Under the pieces are notes generated by a model that did no database searches, was not told where the DNA came from, and saw only the letters and a program-made list of their open reading frames with translations. The translations under genes were made by a program, and so were the position numbers. This document shows positions 25,298 to 33,459 of a stretch of DNA of 33,459 bases, one piece after another. Origin of the DNA: Elusimicrobiota bacterium (lineage in GTDB: Bacteria > Elusimicrobiota > Elusimicrobia > UBA1565 > UBA9628); assembly GCA_016207605.1 (NCBI GenBank), contig JACQPJ010000057.1, positions 1-33,459 of the forward strand, in the 5' to 3' direction. Positions within the stretch are counted from its first letter, which is position 1, and each line of letters starts with the position of its first letter.

Positions 25298-26746
25298 TCA
25301 CTGTCCCAGCATGCGCGCGAGGGTCGCGTTCATGAGGTCCAAGGGCCACTTGGGATAGACGCCGAACCAGATCATCAGCGCGGCCAGGGGCAGGACCGAG
25401 ACGAGCTCCCGGGTCGTCATGTCCTGCAGGCCCGCCCACTTCTCGTTGAGGGCCCCCAGGAAGACCTTCTGGATCATGCGCAGGAAAAAGGCGGCCGTCG
25501 CGATCACGCCGAGGACCGAGATGACGGTCTGCCACTTCCAGGATGGGAAAGCGCCGAGGAAACACAGGAACTCCCCCACGAAGCCCGAGAGCCCCGGCAG
25601 TCCTAGGGAGGCGAAGCTGGCGAGCATCATCAGCCCCGCGTAGACCGGCAGCTTGAGCGCCAAGCCCCCGAAGGCCGAAAGGTCACGCGTGTGGGCGCGG
25701 TCGTAGATCACGCCGACCAGGAGGAAGAGGGCCCCGGTGATGACGCCGTGGTTGATCATCTGGAGGACGGCGCCGGCGAAGCCGGCGGCCGACATCCCGG
25801 CGATGCCCAGCAGGCAGTAGCCCATATGGTTGACCGAGGAGTAGGCCACCATCTTCTTCATGTCGGTCTGCGCCATCGCGCAGAGAGCGCCGTAGACGAT
25901 GTTGACGACCGCGATCAGGACCAAGGCCGGGAGGAACCAGCGGAACCCGGCGGGAACGATCTGGTAGCAGAGCCGCAACAGGCCGTAGACGCCCATCTTG
26001 AGCAGGACGGCGGCCAGGATCACCGAGATCGGGGTCGGGGCCTCCACGTGCGCCAGCGGCAGCCAGGTGTGGAACGGGAAGGCCGGGATCTTGATCGCCA
26101 CCCCGAAGTAGAGGCCCAGGAAGACCAGGCTCTGGAAGCGGGGATCCCACCCGGCCTGCGCCCGCATCAGCTCGAGGATGTCGAAGGTGTGCGGGACAGC
26201 GCGGAAATACAGGGCCAGGATGGCCAGGAGCATGAACACGGAGCCCGACAGCGTGTACAGGAAGAACTTGATGGCGGCAAACTCCTTGCGCGGCCCTCCC
26301 CAGATGCCGATGAGAAAGTACATGGGGACCAGCGTGAGCTCCCAGAAGACGTAGAAGAGCACCAGGTCGAGGGCGCAGAACACCCCGAGCATGCCGACCT
26401 CGAGCAGGAGGAACCAAAAGAAGTACTCCTTGAGGCGCGTCTTGATCCCGAGGGAGCCGATGAGCGCGATGAAGCTCATGAGGGTCGTCAGGAGAACCAG
26501 GGGCAGGGAGAGTCCGTCGACGCCGAGGAAGTACTGGATGTTGAGCGAGGGGATCCAGGCGCAGCGCTCCACGAACTGCATCGCCGCCGAGCCGCCGTCG
26601 AAAGGGGCGAGCAGCGCGATGGAGGCGAGCAGAGAGACGCCCGCCGCGGCGAAGCTCACGGCCTGGATGGCCCTCTCCTTTTCCTTGGGGAGCATCAAGA
26701 CGATCAGGGCTCCGGCCAGCGGCGCCCAGGTGATCAGACTCAGCAT
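25298..26746 (-). CDS. nuoM: NADH-quinone oxidoreductase subunit M
   Basis: The 482-residue antiporter-like membrane subunit shows VLFYVFWELTLVPMYFLIGIWGG, with the helix-5 glutamate, and the broken-helix segment KIPAFPFHTWLPLAHVEAPTPISVILAAVLLKMGVYGLLR. It also has VAYSSVNHMGYCLLG, typical of NuoM. It pumps protons in the membrane arm. It lies between nuoL (12-nt gap) and nuoN. Confidence 0.97.
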   Translation of the reverse strand: MLSLITWAPLAGALIVLMLPKEKERAIQAVSFAAAGVSLLASIALLAPFDGGSAAMQFVERCAWIPSLNIQYFLGVDGLSLPLVLLTTLMSFIALIGSLGIKTRLKEYFFWFLLLEVGMLGVFCALDLVLFYVFWELTLVPMYFLIGIWGGPRKEFAAIKFFLYTLSGSVFMLLAILALYFRAVPHTFDILELMRAQAGWDPRFQSLVFLGLYFGVAIKIPAFPFHTWLPLAHVEAPTPISVILAAVLLKMGVYGLLRLCYQIVPAGFRWFLPALVLIAVVNIVYGALCAMAQTDMKKMVAYSSVNHMGYCLLGIAGMSAAGFAGAVLQMINHGVITGALFLLVGVIYDRAHTRDLSAFGGLALKLPVYAGLMMLASFASLGLPGLSGFVGEFLCFLGAFPSWKWQTVISVLGVIATAAFFLRMIQKVFLGALNEKWAGLQDMTTRELVSVLPLAALMIWFGVYPKWPLDLMNATLARMLGQ

Positions 26747-26758
26747 GTCGTTTTCTCC

Positions 26759-28822
26759 TCAGAGCATCAAGAGCATGGCCGCGGCCAGGCCGAAAACGGC
26801 CGCGTACGCCAGATAGACCTGAACTTGTCCGTCCACGACGAGCGCCCGCAGGCCCGCCCCCAGGTCGGCGGCCAGCCCGCCTACTCCGTCGACGGCGGAG
26901 TCGACGAGGTGCACGTCCAAAGCGTTGCCGATCTCGGCGAAGACGCGCGTGAGCAGTCCCCAGCCGTCCACGAAGACGCGGTCGATGACGTTGGCGTCGA
27001 TCCAGAACGCCAGGGCCGCGACCCGGTCGCTGAGCGCCGCCAGCGCGAGGAAGACGTCGTCGAGATACCAGCGCCGGTCCAGCAGGGCGAAGGCGGGACG
27101 CAGCCGCGACTTCAGCAAGTCCGCGATCGGGTAGGTTGGCCCGCGGTACAGCAGGAAGGCGAGGCCGATGGCGCCCAAGACCAGGGCGACCACCGCCGAG
27201 GCCAGAGGCGCGGGCATCTCGGCCTCCTGATGATGGATGGGATGGGCATGATCGGCGGGATGGGCGCGCGCCGCTTCCGGGGCCGCGCTTTGCTCCGGGC
27301 GGGGGGCGGCCTGAGCCGTCTCCGCCGCGGGATGGGCGGCGACGGGCTTGGGCAGCAGGCGCTCGACCAGATGTCCGCGGGACAGCCCGAACCCGGAGAA
27401 GACGGCCAGCAGGGCCAGGACGAGCAGCGGGGCGGTGATCAAGCCCGGCGACTCGTGGGCGTGATGATGGCGGTCGTGGTCGCGGCCCTCCCCCCAGAAG
27501 GTGAGAAAGAAAAGGCGGAACATGTAGAACGCCGTCATGAGGGCGGTGAAGGCGAGCAGGCCGAACATGAGCCGGTTGTGCTCCCAGACCGCCCCCAGGA
27601 TCATGTCCTTGGAGTAGTAGCCGGAGAAGCCCGGCACCCCGGCGATCGCCAGCACCGCGGCGAGCATGGTCAGGAAGGTGACGGGCATCTTCTTGGACAG
27701 GCCCCCCATGAGGCGCATGTCGTTGGTATGCACGGCGTGAATGATCGAGCCCGCCCCGAGGAAGAGAAGAGCCTTGAAGAACGCGTGCGTCGTGAGGTGG
27801 AAGAGGCCGGCCGTGAAGCCGCCGACGCCCAGGGCGCACATCATGAAACCGAGCTGGGAGATGGTCGAGAAGGCCAGCACGCGCTTGATGTCGTAGCTGA
27901 CCAGGGCCATGGCCGCCGCCAGGAAGGCGGTGAGCAGGCCCAGCCAGGCGGCGGCCTCCATGGCGACGGGAGAGGCGAGGAAGACGAAGTAGGTCTTGGC
28001 CACCAGCAGGATGCCGGCCGCCACCATGGTGGCGGCGTGAATGAGCGCCGAGCCGGGGGTGGGGCCCTCCATGGCGTCCGGAAGCCAGATGAAGAGCGGG
28101 GCCTGGGCGGACTTGCCCGCGGCGCCCAGGAGCAGGCCCAGCGCGGCGGCGGTCGCGACCGCCGCCGGCATGTAGCCGTGCTCGAAGAAGAGGCGAATCT
28201 GGCTGAGCTGGAAGGAGCCGGTCTTGGCGTAGAGGAGAAGCAGGGCGACGTAGAGCCCGGAGTCGCCAAGCTTGGTCGTCATGAAGGCCTTTTTCTGCGC
28301 TTCGCACGGCCCCGGGCGCTCGAACCAGAAACCGATGAGGAGGTAGGAGCACAGTCCCATGAGCTCCCAGCAGGCGAAAGTGACGAGGAGGTTGCTCGAG
28401 ACGACCAAGCCGAGCATCGCGGCGGTGAAGAAGGACACGAAGGCGAAGTAGCGCTTGTAGCGCGGGTCGCCGTGCATGTAGGAGACGGAGTAGACCTGGA
28501 CCATCAGGCTGACCAGGGAGACGACCACCAGGAGCACCGCGGCGGGCGCGTCGATGAGAACGCCCACGGGCATGGCGTAGATGAAGGATTTGCCCCCCAG
28601 CGTGGTCGCGAAGGAGAACCATTCCCAGTTCCGCTCGTAGGGCAGGGCCAGCGCTCCGGAGGCAGCGCCTTGGAAGATGGTCCAGGACAGCCCAAGGCAG
28701 ACGGCCATCGCGCCGATGGCGACCCAGGGCATCGGCGAGTGAGGGTCCTCCTTTCCCCCGAAGAGAACGAGCAGGGAGGCCGCGAGCGGGATGAGAGGAA
28801 TGAGGTAGGCGTGCTCGATCAT
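26759..28822 (-). CDS. nuoL: NADH-quinone oxidoreductase subunit L
   Basis: The 687-residue distal antiporter-like subunit has the family blocks FACWELMGLCSYLLIGFWFERP, TTKLGDSGLYVALLLLY and APLFIWLPDAMEGPTPGSALIHAATMVAAGI. The C-terminal part should include the long lateral helix, with LYRGPTYPIADLLKSRLRPAF and DVFLALAALSDR before a last hydrophobic helix. Between helices there are two histidine-rich loops (GRDHDRHHHAHESPG and AHPADHAHPIHHQEAE), the second inside an Ala/Pro-rich insertion of about 60 residues. The start is 1 nt from the nuoK stop. Total length exceeds the typical 610-620 residues of E. coli NuoL. Confidence 0.96.
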   Translation of the reverse strand: MIEHAYLIPLIPLAASLLVLFGGKEDPHSPMPWVAIGAMAVCLGLSWTIFQGAASGALALPYERNWEWFSFATTLGGKSFIYAMPVGVLIDAPAAVLLVVVSLVSLMVQVYSVSYMHGDPRYKRYFAFVSFFTAAMLGLVVSSNLLVTFACWELMGLCSYLLIGFWFERPGPCEAQKKAFMTTKLGDSGLYVALLLLYAKTGSFQLSQIRLFFEHGYMPAAVATAAALGLLLGAAGKSAQAPLFIWLPDAMEGPTPGSALIHAATMVAAGILLVAKTYFVFLASPVAMEAAAWLGLLTAFLAAAMALVSYDIKRVLAFSTISQLGFMMCALGVGGFTAGLFHLTTHAFFKALLFLGAGSIIHAVHTNDMRLMGGLSKKMPVTFLTMLAAVLAIAGVPGFSGYYSKDMILGAVWEHNRLMFGLLAFTALMTAFYMFRLFFLTFWGEGRDHDRHHHAHESPGLITAPLLVLALLAVFSGFGLSRGHLVERLLPKPVAAHPAAETAQAAPRPEQSAAPEAARAHPADHAHPIHHQEAEMPAPLASAVVALVLGAIGLAFLLYRGPTYPIADLLKSRLRPAFALLDRRWYLDDVFLALAALSDRVAALAFWIDANVIDRVFVDGWGLLTRVFAEIGNALDVHLVDSAVDGVGGLAADLGAGLRALVVDGQVQVYLAYAAVFGLAAAMLLML

Positions 28823-28823
28823 A

Positions 28824-29129
28824 TTAGCCCTTGAGGAGGTTGTAGTCCTCGACGTAGACCGTGCCGGCGCCGCGGTAGATGGCCAGCAGGAGGGCCAGGC
28901 CCACGACGACCTCCGCCGCGGCGACCGTGATCGTGAAGAGCGCCAGGGTCTGTCCCGCGACGCCTCCCGGATGGAGGAATCGATCGAAGGCGGCCAGGTT
29001 GAGGTTGGCGGCGTTGAACATGAGCTCGATGGACATCAGGATGCCGATGATGTTGCGCCGCGTCAGCGCCCCGAACAGGCCCACGAGGAAGAGGAGAGCG
29101 GCCACGGCGAGGTAGTGGGCCAGCGTCAC
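28824..29129 (-). CDS. nuoK: NADH-quinone oxidoreductase subunit K
   Basis: The 101-residue membrane subunit has three helices with the two conserved buried glutamates in MSIELMFNAANLNLAAF and AAAEVVVGLALLLAIYR. These residues belong to the proton-translocation path. The track ORF has a spurious 31-residue N-terminal extension from the open nuoJ shadow. The real start is the GTG that overlaps the nuoJ stop (GTGA), giving the family's usual length. Confidence 0.95.
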   Translation of the reverse strand: MTLAHYLAVAALLFLVGLFGALTRRNIIGILMSIELMFNAANLNLAAFDRFLHPGGVAGQTLALFTITVAAAEVVVGLALLLAIYRGAGTVYVEDYNLLKG

Positions 29130-29626
29130 GGGTTTTCCTCCCCGCCGGAGCGGCAGAAAAAGACAGCGCCGATCAAGGCCGCCAGGAGCGCGAGGGAGAC
29201 CAGCTCGAAGGGCAGGAGGCAATCGCCCAGCATGAGTCGTCCGATGGCGCGCGTGCCGGGCGCGGGAGGCTCCAAGGCGACGATGCCCTCGAAAAAAGCC
29301 GCGACCTTGAACAGGCCCGCGCCCGCGACGACGCAGACGAGCAGGGCCGTGGGCCAGAGGTCGTTGACCTGGCGCAGGTGCAGGTCGGAGGCGCGGCCCA
29401 GAAGCATGACGGCGAAGAGGATGAGAACCGCGATGCCGCTCACATAGACCATGATCTGGGCGGCGAAAAGGAAGTCCGCCCCCAGGCTCGCGAAGAGGCC
29501 CGCCACGCCGGCCAAGGACAGGCCCAGGAACAAGGAGGAGTGCACGGTGTTGCGCAGCGTCACCACGGCCAGCGCCGAGAGAAGCACTAGTCCGGCCAAG
29601 GACCAGAAAACAATAGCCTCAAGCAT
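29126..29626 (-). CDS. nuoJ: NADH-quinone oxidoreductase subunit J
   Basis: The 166-residue membrane subunit has five hydrophobic segments. The conserved third helix reads ADFLFAAQIMVYVSGIAVLILFAVMLLG, the pi-bulge helix that lines the central proton axis. The track joins this frame with an upstream shadow; the ATG 2 nt after the nuoI stop gives the expected size. The end overlaps the nuoK start. Confidence 0.95.
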   Translation of the reverse strand: MLEAIVFWSLAGLVLLSALAVVTLRNTVHSSLFLGLSLAGVAGLFASLGADFLFAAQIMVYVSGIAVLILFAVMLLGRASDLHLRQVNDLWPTALLVCVVAGAGLFKVAAFFEGIVALEPPAPGTRAIGRLMLGDCLLPFELVSLALLAALIGAVFFCRSGGEENP

Positions 29627-29628
29627 CG

Positions 29629-30141
29629 TCAATTCCGGCGGGGCGCGACGTCGTGGATGCTCACTTGGCCCTCCGGGTCCTTGAAGTCCCCCGCCTGGCG
29701 GTCGAAGTAGCGGCCGATGAACGGGAAGGAGGCCTTCCAGCAGCGCACCATCTCGTCGCGCTTGGTGAAGACCACCTCGTAGTCCAGGGAATGCCAGACG
29801 GACTTGGGCTTGGTCGGGCAGGCCTCCTCGCAGAGGCGGCAGAAGTTGCACTTGCCGAAATCGATGGAGTACCAGGCGACCTTGGCGACCTTCTTGCCGG
29901 CCTCGTTGGTCGCGTTCTCGAGCTGGATGCAGTTGGACGGGCAGGCCTTGACGCAGAGATTGCACGAAATGCACGTCGCGGCGTCGAACAGCAGCGCTCC
30001 CCGAAATTTCTCGAAGGGAAGCAGCTTCTCATCCGGATAGTGCACCGTCACCGCGGGCTTGAACAGGTAGCCGAGCGTGATTCCGTGTCCCTGCACGAGC
30101 GCCTTGGCGTCGCGGAAGATGCGGGAGAAATAGCCGATCAT
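29629..30141 (-). CDS. nuoI: NADH-quinone oxidoreductase subunit I (2x[4Fe-4S])
   Basis: The 170-residue ferredoxin-like subunit carries two cysteine motifs, CISCNLCVKACPSNCI and CNFCRLCEEACPT, for clusters N6a and N6b. These relay electrons toward N2 in NuoB. The N-terminal amphipathic helix and HYPDEKLLPFEKFRGALLFD are typical. The C-terminal tail after CPT is longer and basic (KRDEMVRCWKASFPFIGRYFDRQ). It lies 7 nt after nuoH. Confidence 0.96.
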   Translation of the reverse strand: MIGYFSRIFRDAKALVQGHGITLGYLFKPAVTVHYPDEKLLPFEKFRGALLFDAATCISCNLCVKACPSNCIQLENATNEAGKKVAKVAWYSIDFGKCNFCRLCEEACPTKPKSVWHSLDYEVVFTKRDEMVRCWKASFPFIGRYFDRQAGDFKDPEGQVSIHDVAPRRN

Positions 30142-30148
30142 GAAGTCC

Positions 30149-31495
30149 TCATCGGAGCCGGAACGCCAGGTAGAGGCCCGCGATCGCGATGTTGGCGAAG
30201 CTCCAGGGCAGCAGGAACTTCCACGTAAAGTCCATCAGCTGATCCACGCGCATGCGCGGCAGGGTCCAGCGCACCCACAGAAAGACGAACATCATGAGCA
30301 TGGCCTTGCCCAGCATCCACAGCCAGCTGGGGACCAACGTAAAGGGCGTCCAGGGCAGCGGCGAGGCGCCGCCGCCAAGGAAGAAGGTCGCCAGCAGGAA
30401 GGATCCTAGAAGGACGTAGCCGTATTCGGTCAGGAAGAAGATGGACCACTTCATGCCCGAGTACTCGGTGTGGAAGCCGCTGACGAGCTCCGATTCGGCC
30501 TCGGGGATGTCGAAGGGCACGCGGTTGGTCTCGGCGATGGAGGCGATGAGGAAGATCAGGAAGGCGATCTGGCCCACGACCGGGTAGAACGCAAACCAAC
30601 GGGGCACCACCCCCCACCAGTAGCCTTCCTGCGCCCGAGCGATGACCGCGAGGTCCAGCGAGCCGGCGAACATCAGCACGGGGACCACGGAGAAGCCCCG
30701 CGGCAGCTCATAGCTCACGATCTGGGCGGCGGCGCGCAGCCCGCCCAGTAGGGAGTATTTGTTGCCCGAGGCCCAGCCCGCCATCACCACGCCGATCACC
30801 GAGATCCCGGCGAAGGCGAAGATGTAGAGCGTCCCGACGTCGAGGGACGCGGCCGCGAGCTCCCGGCCGAAGAGCACCGGCGCGAAGGCGATCACGCAGG
30901 GGATCACGACGATGGCGGGAGCCAAGGCATGCACCGGCGCGTCGGCGGCCGCCGGCGTGACGTCCTCCTTAAGCAGGAGCTTGATGCCGTCGATGGCGGT
31001 CTGCAGCCAGCCGTGGAAGCCGCCGGCGTAGGTCGGGCCGACGCGCGACTGGATGTGCGCGGAGATCTTGCGCTCCCACCAGATCGCCCACAGGCCGTTG
31101 AGCAGGATCACATGCAGAACGATCAGCACCTTGATCAAGGTCCAGGCGAGGTCGGCCGCGGGCGGGGCGAAGCCCGCGGCGGCGGCCCGGGAGGCGACCA
31201 GCGCGTACAGCGCGTCCCCCCACGGCGCGAGTTCGCCGATCAGCGCGCCGAGCAGCCCCCCGCCGAGCAGAATCCCGGCCAGCATCAGGGCGCCGTTGCG
31301 GTAGCCTTGGCGCGACCACTTGGAGTCGAAGATGGGCTGCGGCCAAGTCGCGAAGCGGTCGGTTAGCAGGCGGCCCGAGGCCGCGTTGAGCTTGGGCTCG
31401 GGCAGGGGAGCCTTGGGCGCGGGTGCCGGCTTGGCCGCGGGCGCGGCCGCCGGAATGGGCGCGGCGGGCGTCGGCGCCTGCGGGGCGTCGCTCAT
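30149..31495 (-). CDS. nuoH: NADH-quinone oxidoreductase subunit H, N-terminally extended
   Basis: The 448-residue subunit forms the quinone chamber wall in the membrane arm. Core motifs include WWERKISAHIQSRVGPTYAGGFHGWLQTAIDGIKLLLKED, GWASGNKYSLLGGLRAAAQIVSYELPRG and the quinone-loop IAETNRVPFDIPEAESELVSGFHTEYSGMKW. Typical NuoH is about 330 residues. Here the first 45 or so residues are a Pro/Ala/Lys-rich disordered tail ([21 protein letters not shown]). Extra helical sequence then precedes the usual first block. The ATG overlaps the nuoD stop (ATGA). No nuoE, nuoF or nuoG lies between nuoD and nuoH. Confidence 0.95.
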   Translation of the reverse strand: MSDAPQAPTPAAPIPAAAPAAKPAPAPKAPLPEPKLNAASGRLLTDRFATWPQPIFDSKWSRQGYRNGALMLAGILLGGGLLGALIGELAPWGDALYALVASRAAAAGFAPPAADLAWTLIKVLIVLHVILLNGLWAIWWERKISAHIQSRVGPTYAGGFHGWLQTAIDGIKLLLKEDVTPAAADAPVHALAPAIVVIPCVIAFAPVLFGRELAAASLDVGTLYIFAFAGISVIGVVMAGWASGNKYSLLGGLRAAAQIVSYELPRGFSVVPVLMFAGSLDLAVIARAQEGYWWGVVPRWFAFYPVVGQIAFLIFLIASIAETNRVPFDIPEAESELVSGFHTEYSGMKWSIFFLTEYGYVLLGSFLLATFFLGGGASPLPWTPFTLVPSWLWMLGKAMLMMFVFLWVRWTLPRMRVDQLMDFTWKFLLPWSFANIAIAGLYLAFRLR

Positions 31496-32616
31496 CGGTC
31501 CACCTCTCCCAGGACGATGTCGATGGAGCCCAGCACGGCGATCACGTCGGCGACCTTCATGCCCGCCAGCTTTTCCTCCAGCATGGCGAGATTGACGAAG
31601 GACGGCGCGCGCACATGCATGCGGTACGGGGAAATCCCGCCGTCGGAAACCAGATATATGCCGAGATCCCCGCGCGAGCCTTCGACGTGGGCGTAGACCT
31701 CTCCGGCCGCGGGCTTGGGAACCTTGGCCACGCCCGGCGCCAGGATCGGCCCCTCGGGGAGCCGGGCCAGGGCCTGCTCGATGATGCGGATCGACTGGCG
31801 CATCTCGCGCACGCGGCAGACGTAACGGTCCCAGCAGGAGCCCTCTTGGCCGAGAGGCACCTCGAAGTCGTAGCTCTCGTAGCCGGAGTAGGGGTCGTGC
31901 TTGCGCACGTCGTAGTTCACGCCCGAGCCGCGCAAATTGGGGCCGGAGAGGCCCCAGTTCACGGCTTCGGCCGCGCTCACGAGCCCAACCCCCCGCGTGC
32001 GGGCCATGAAGATGGGGTTGTAGGTGAGGAGGGTATCGTATTCGTCGAGGCGCGGCTTGAAGTACTCCAGGAACTCCTTGGCCCTGGTGAGCCAGTCCGC
32101 GGAGACGTCCATGCCCACGCCGCCGAGGCGGATGTAGTTGTAGGTCAGCCGCGCGCCGCAGAGCATCTCGAAGAGGTCGAGGATCATCTCGCGTTCGCGG
32201 AAGGCGTACAGGAAGGGCGTGAAGGCGCCGACGTCGATGCCGTAGGTCCCGAAGAAAAGGAGGTGGCTGGCGCAGCGGTTGAGCTCGCACGTCATGACGC
32301 GCAGGGCGTCGGCGCGCGCAGGGGCCTTCACGCCCATGAGCTTCTCGGCCGCCAGGCAGAAGACCAGGTTGTTGGGCATGGCCGAGACGTAGTCCCAGCG
32401 GTCGGTGAGCACCACGCAGTGGTGGTAGCCGCGGACCTCGGCGAGCTTCTCCGTGCCCCGGTGTAGGTAGCCGATGTCGGGCACGGCCTTGACGATGAGC
32501 TCGCCTTCGAGCGTGAGGCCCAGGCGCAGCACGCCGTGCGTGGACGGGTGCTGAGGCCCCAGGTTGATGAAGAGCTGATCCGACTTGAGCGAGGGGAGCG
32601 CCGCGGCGTCACTCAT
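31492..32616 (-). CDS. nuoD: NADH-quinone oxidoreductase subunit D (49-kDa subunit)
   Basis: The 374-residue peripheral subunit lines the quinone-reduction site. It shows [23 protein letters not shown], with the quinone-site histidine, [12 protein letters not shown], and the C-terminal [33 protein letters not shown] and [13 protein letters not shown]. It is a separate gene, not the NuoCD fusion of E. coli. The start overlaps the nuoC end by 8 nt. Ni-binding CxxC pairs of related hydrogenases are absent, which supports complex I. Confidence 0.97.
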   Translation of the reverse strand: MSDAAALPSLKSDQLFINLGPQHPSTHGVLRLGLTLEGELIVKAVPDIGYLHRGTEKLAEVRGYHHCVVLTDRWDYVSAMPNNLVFCLAAEKLMGVKAPARADALRVMTCELNRCASHLLFFGTYGIDVGAFTPFLYAFREREMILDLFEMLCGARLTYNYIRLGGVGMDVSADWLTRAKEFLEYFKPRLDEYDTLLTYNPIFMARTRGVGLVSAAEAVNWGLSGPNLRGSGVNYDVRKHDPYSGYESYDFEVPLGQEGSCWDRYVCRVREMRQSIRIIEQALARLPEGPILAPGVAKVPKPAAGEVYAHVEGSRGDLGIYLVSDGGISPYRMHVRAPSFVNLAMLEEKLAGMKVADVIAVLGSIDIVLGEVDR

Positions 32617-33175
32617 CGAAGCGGTCCTTGACGTGGGCGTAGTCCTTGCGCAGCGGATGGCCCGAGGTGAACTCGGGGGTGAGGATCTTGGTCAGGTTGG
32701 GATGGCCTTCGTAGCGCACGCCGAGCAGGTCGTAGGTCTCGCGCTCCTGCCAATCCGCGGCCTTGAACAAGCCGGTCAGGCTGGGGACCGAGGGGCTGTC
32801 GCGCTGAAGCTCCAGCTTGACGATCACGCGCTGTTTTTCTTTCAAAGAAACAAACGACCAGAGCAGGTCCAGGACCGGCCGGTACGGAAAGCCGGCGGCG
32901 GCGGAAGGCTCGATCTGCGGCGTGGCGCCTTCGGGCAGGAACGGGTTGAAGTTGGGCTGGCTGATGTAGCCCTTCATGTCCGTTGGGCCCAGATAGTCGG
33001 TGCCGGTGAGCATGTCCAGGTAATCAAAGCTATTTTCTTTCAACCACGAAGACAACGGCAGGAGATCGTCCTTGGAGGAGAGACGAACGGTGAGATAATC
33101 TTTGACTTGAATTTGGGCTTTTTGGACCTGGGGGAACTGGCCCTGAATCTTGGCGAATAATTCGTCCTGGGTCAT
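32609..33175 (-). CDS. nuoC: NADH-quinone oxidoreductase subunit C (30-kDa subunit)
   Basis: The 188-residue subunit carries the 30-kDa signature block [43 protein letters not shown]. It scaffolds the peripheral arm between NuoB and NuoD. Between MLTGTDYLG and [14 protein letters not shown] there is an extra segment of about 30-35 residues (starting [21 protein letters not shown]), where homologues have a short loop. Base composition here is more A/T-rich than in the other nuo genes. The ATG overlaps the nuoB stop (ATGA). Confidence 0.94.
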   Translation of the reverse strand: MTQDELFAKIQGQFPQVQKAQIQVKDYLTVRLSSKDDLLPLSSWLKENSFDYLDMLTGTDYLGPTDMKGYISQPNFNPFLPEGATPQIEPSAAAGFPYRPVLDLLWSFVSLKEKQRVIVKLELQRDSPSVPSLTGLFKAADWQERETYDLLGVRYEGHPNLTKILTPEFTSGHPLRKDYAHVKDRFDE

Positions 33176-33459
33176 ATGGAGACGTTGATATCCCGGCTGC
33201 CTTTTTCCTGAGCCGGGGTCATCAAGCCCTGCCTGCTCAAAGACATCTTTTTGATCTTCTCTTGCAGCTTCATCACGGCGAACTGCAATGCCTCCGGCCG
33301 CGGCGGGCAGCCGGCGATGTACACGTCCACGGGCACGATGCGGTCTACGCCCTTGAGGACGGAGTAGGAGTCGTAGTACGGTCCCCCGCAGTTGGCGCAG
33401 GAGCCCATCGAGATGACGAAGCGCGGCTCGGGCATCTGGTGGTAGATCTGGATGATCGG
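33172..33459 (-). CDS. nuoB: NADH-quinone oxidoreductase subunit B, C-terminal part (partial)
   Basis: The frame is open to the right edge of the window, adding eight residues (PIIQIYHQ) before the track's methionine, so the true start lies outside. Visible are [45 protein letters not shown], which hold two of the N2 cluster cysteines. NuoB passes electrons from N2 to quinone. The C-terminal [12 protein letters not shown]-type tail is variable. NuoA, expected next to NuoB, would be beyond the window. Confidence 0.95.
   Translation of the reverse strand, partial: PIIQIYHQMPEPRFVISMGSCANCGGPYYDSYSVLKGVDRIVPVDVYIAGCPPRPEALQFAVMKLQEKIKKMSLSRQGLMTPAQEKGSRDINVSI

Noticed and set aside
25683-28622. 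979-residue minus-strand ORF across nuoL and nuoM
   Set aside because: Same strand as nuoL but another frame, Arg/Pro/Gly-rich, with no recognisable protein family. The nuoL and nuoM frames carry all conserved motifs.
25691-28834. 1047-residue plus-strand ORF antisense to nuoL and nuoM
   Set aside because: Its translation is His/Glu/Gly/Arg-rich with no domain, and it mirrors the GC-rich codons of the real nuo genes. A shadow ORF.

Overview
The window is a high-GC, densely packed bacterial chromosome segment. It looks like housekeeping backbone rather than an island: I see no transposase, integrase, CRISPR array, tRNA or rRNA. A lipobox lipoprotein, a secreted lytic transglycosylase, RseP and a GDP-mannose dehydratase point to a bacterium with a periplasm, probably diderm. 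The style (very GC-rich, translation genes in conserved order, complex I genes without nuoEFG) would fit an uncultivated lineage such as Elusimicrobiota. That placement is a guess from gene content and was not tested.

Layout. (1) 1-4202: the tail of an unidentified gene, a ferritin-like diiron protein, then a leftward group of lytic transglycosylase, small lipoprotein, gmd and a DUF554 membrane protein. A 38-bp direct repeat lies where the two groups converge and supplies both stop codons. (2) 4293-5237: an RmlD-like sugar reductase. (3) 5283-14594: rpsB-tsf-pyrH-frr-uppS-cdsA-dxr-rseP-proS plus a methyltransferase gene. This is the classic translation, isoprenoid, phospholipid and membrane-protease string. 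(4) 14622-20420: rimP-nusA-infB-rbfA-truB and a stand-alone riboflavin kinase. It sits behind a leader with an intrinsic terminator and an overlapping competing hairpin, a plausible NusA-responsive attenuator. (5) 20433-20637: a tiny basic ORF and a small Cys-rich membrane ORF. (6) 20630-23871, leftward: ornithine aminotransferase, a DUF6624-like protein, a DUF350 membrane protein and an exported transglutaminase-like protein. (7) 23887-33459, leftward: nuoN-M-L-K-J-I-H-D-C-B, a complex I operon with no nuoE, nuoF or nuoG between nuoD and nuoH, running off the right edge inside nuoB.

Genes are tightly coupled, with many ATGA, GTGA or TGATG overlaps. Inside operons, several starts have purine-rich Shine-Dalgarno sequences. 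At operon heads a different pattern recurs: a -10-like hexamer, usually extended (TGnTAnnAT), lies exactly 6 nt before the start codon (4202 minus, 4293, 9003, 20433, 23871 minus). This predicts leaderless mRNAs. Other promoters of the same type lie further upstream of leadered genes (rpsB, rimP, infB) and often overlap the preceding stop codon.

The most interesting signals are the leaderless promoter module, the rimP-nusA attenuator, the repeat that provides two gene ends, a Dxr with unusual active-site-proximal residues, the stand-alone riboflavin kinase, and the nuoEFG-less complex I with extended NuoH and NuoC.
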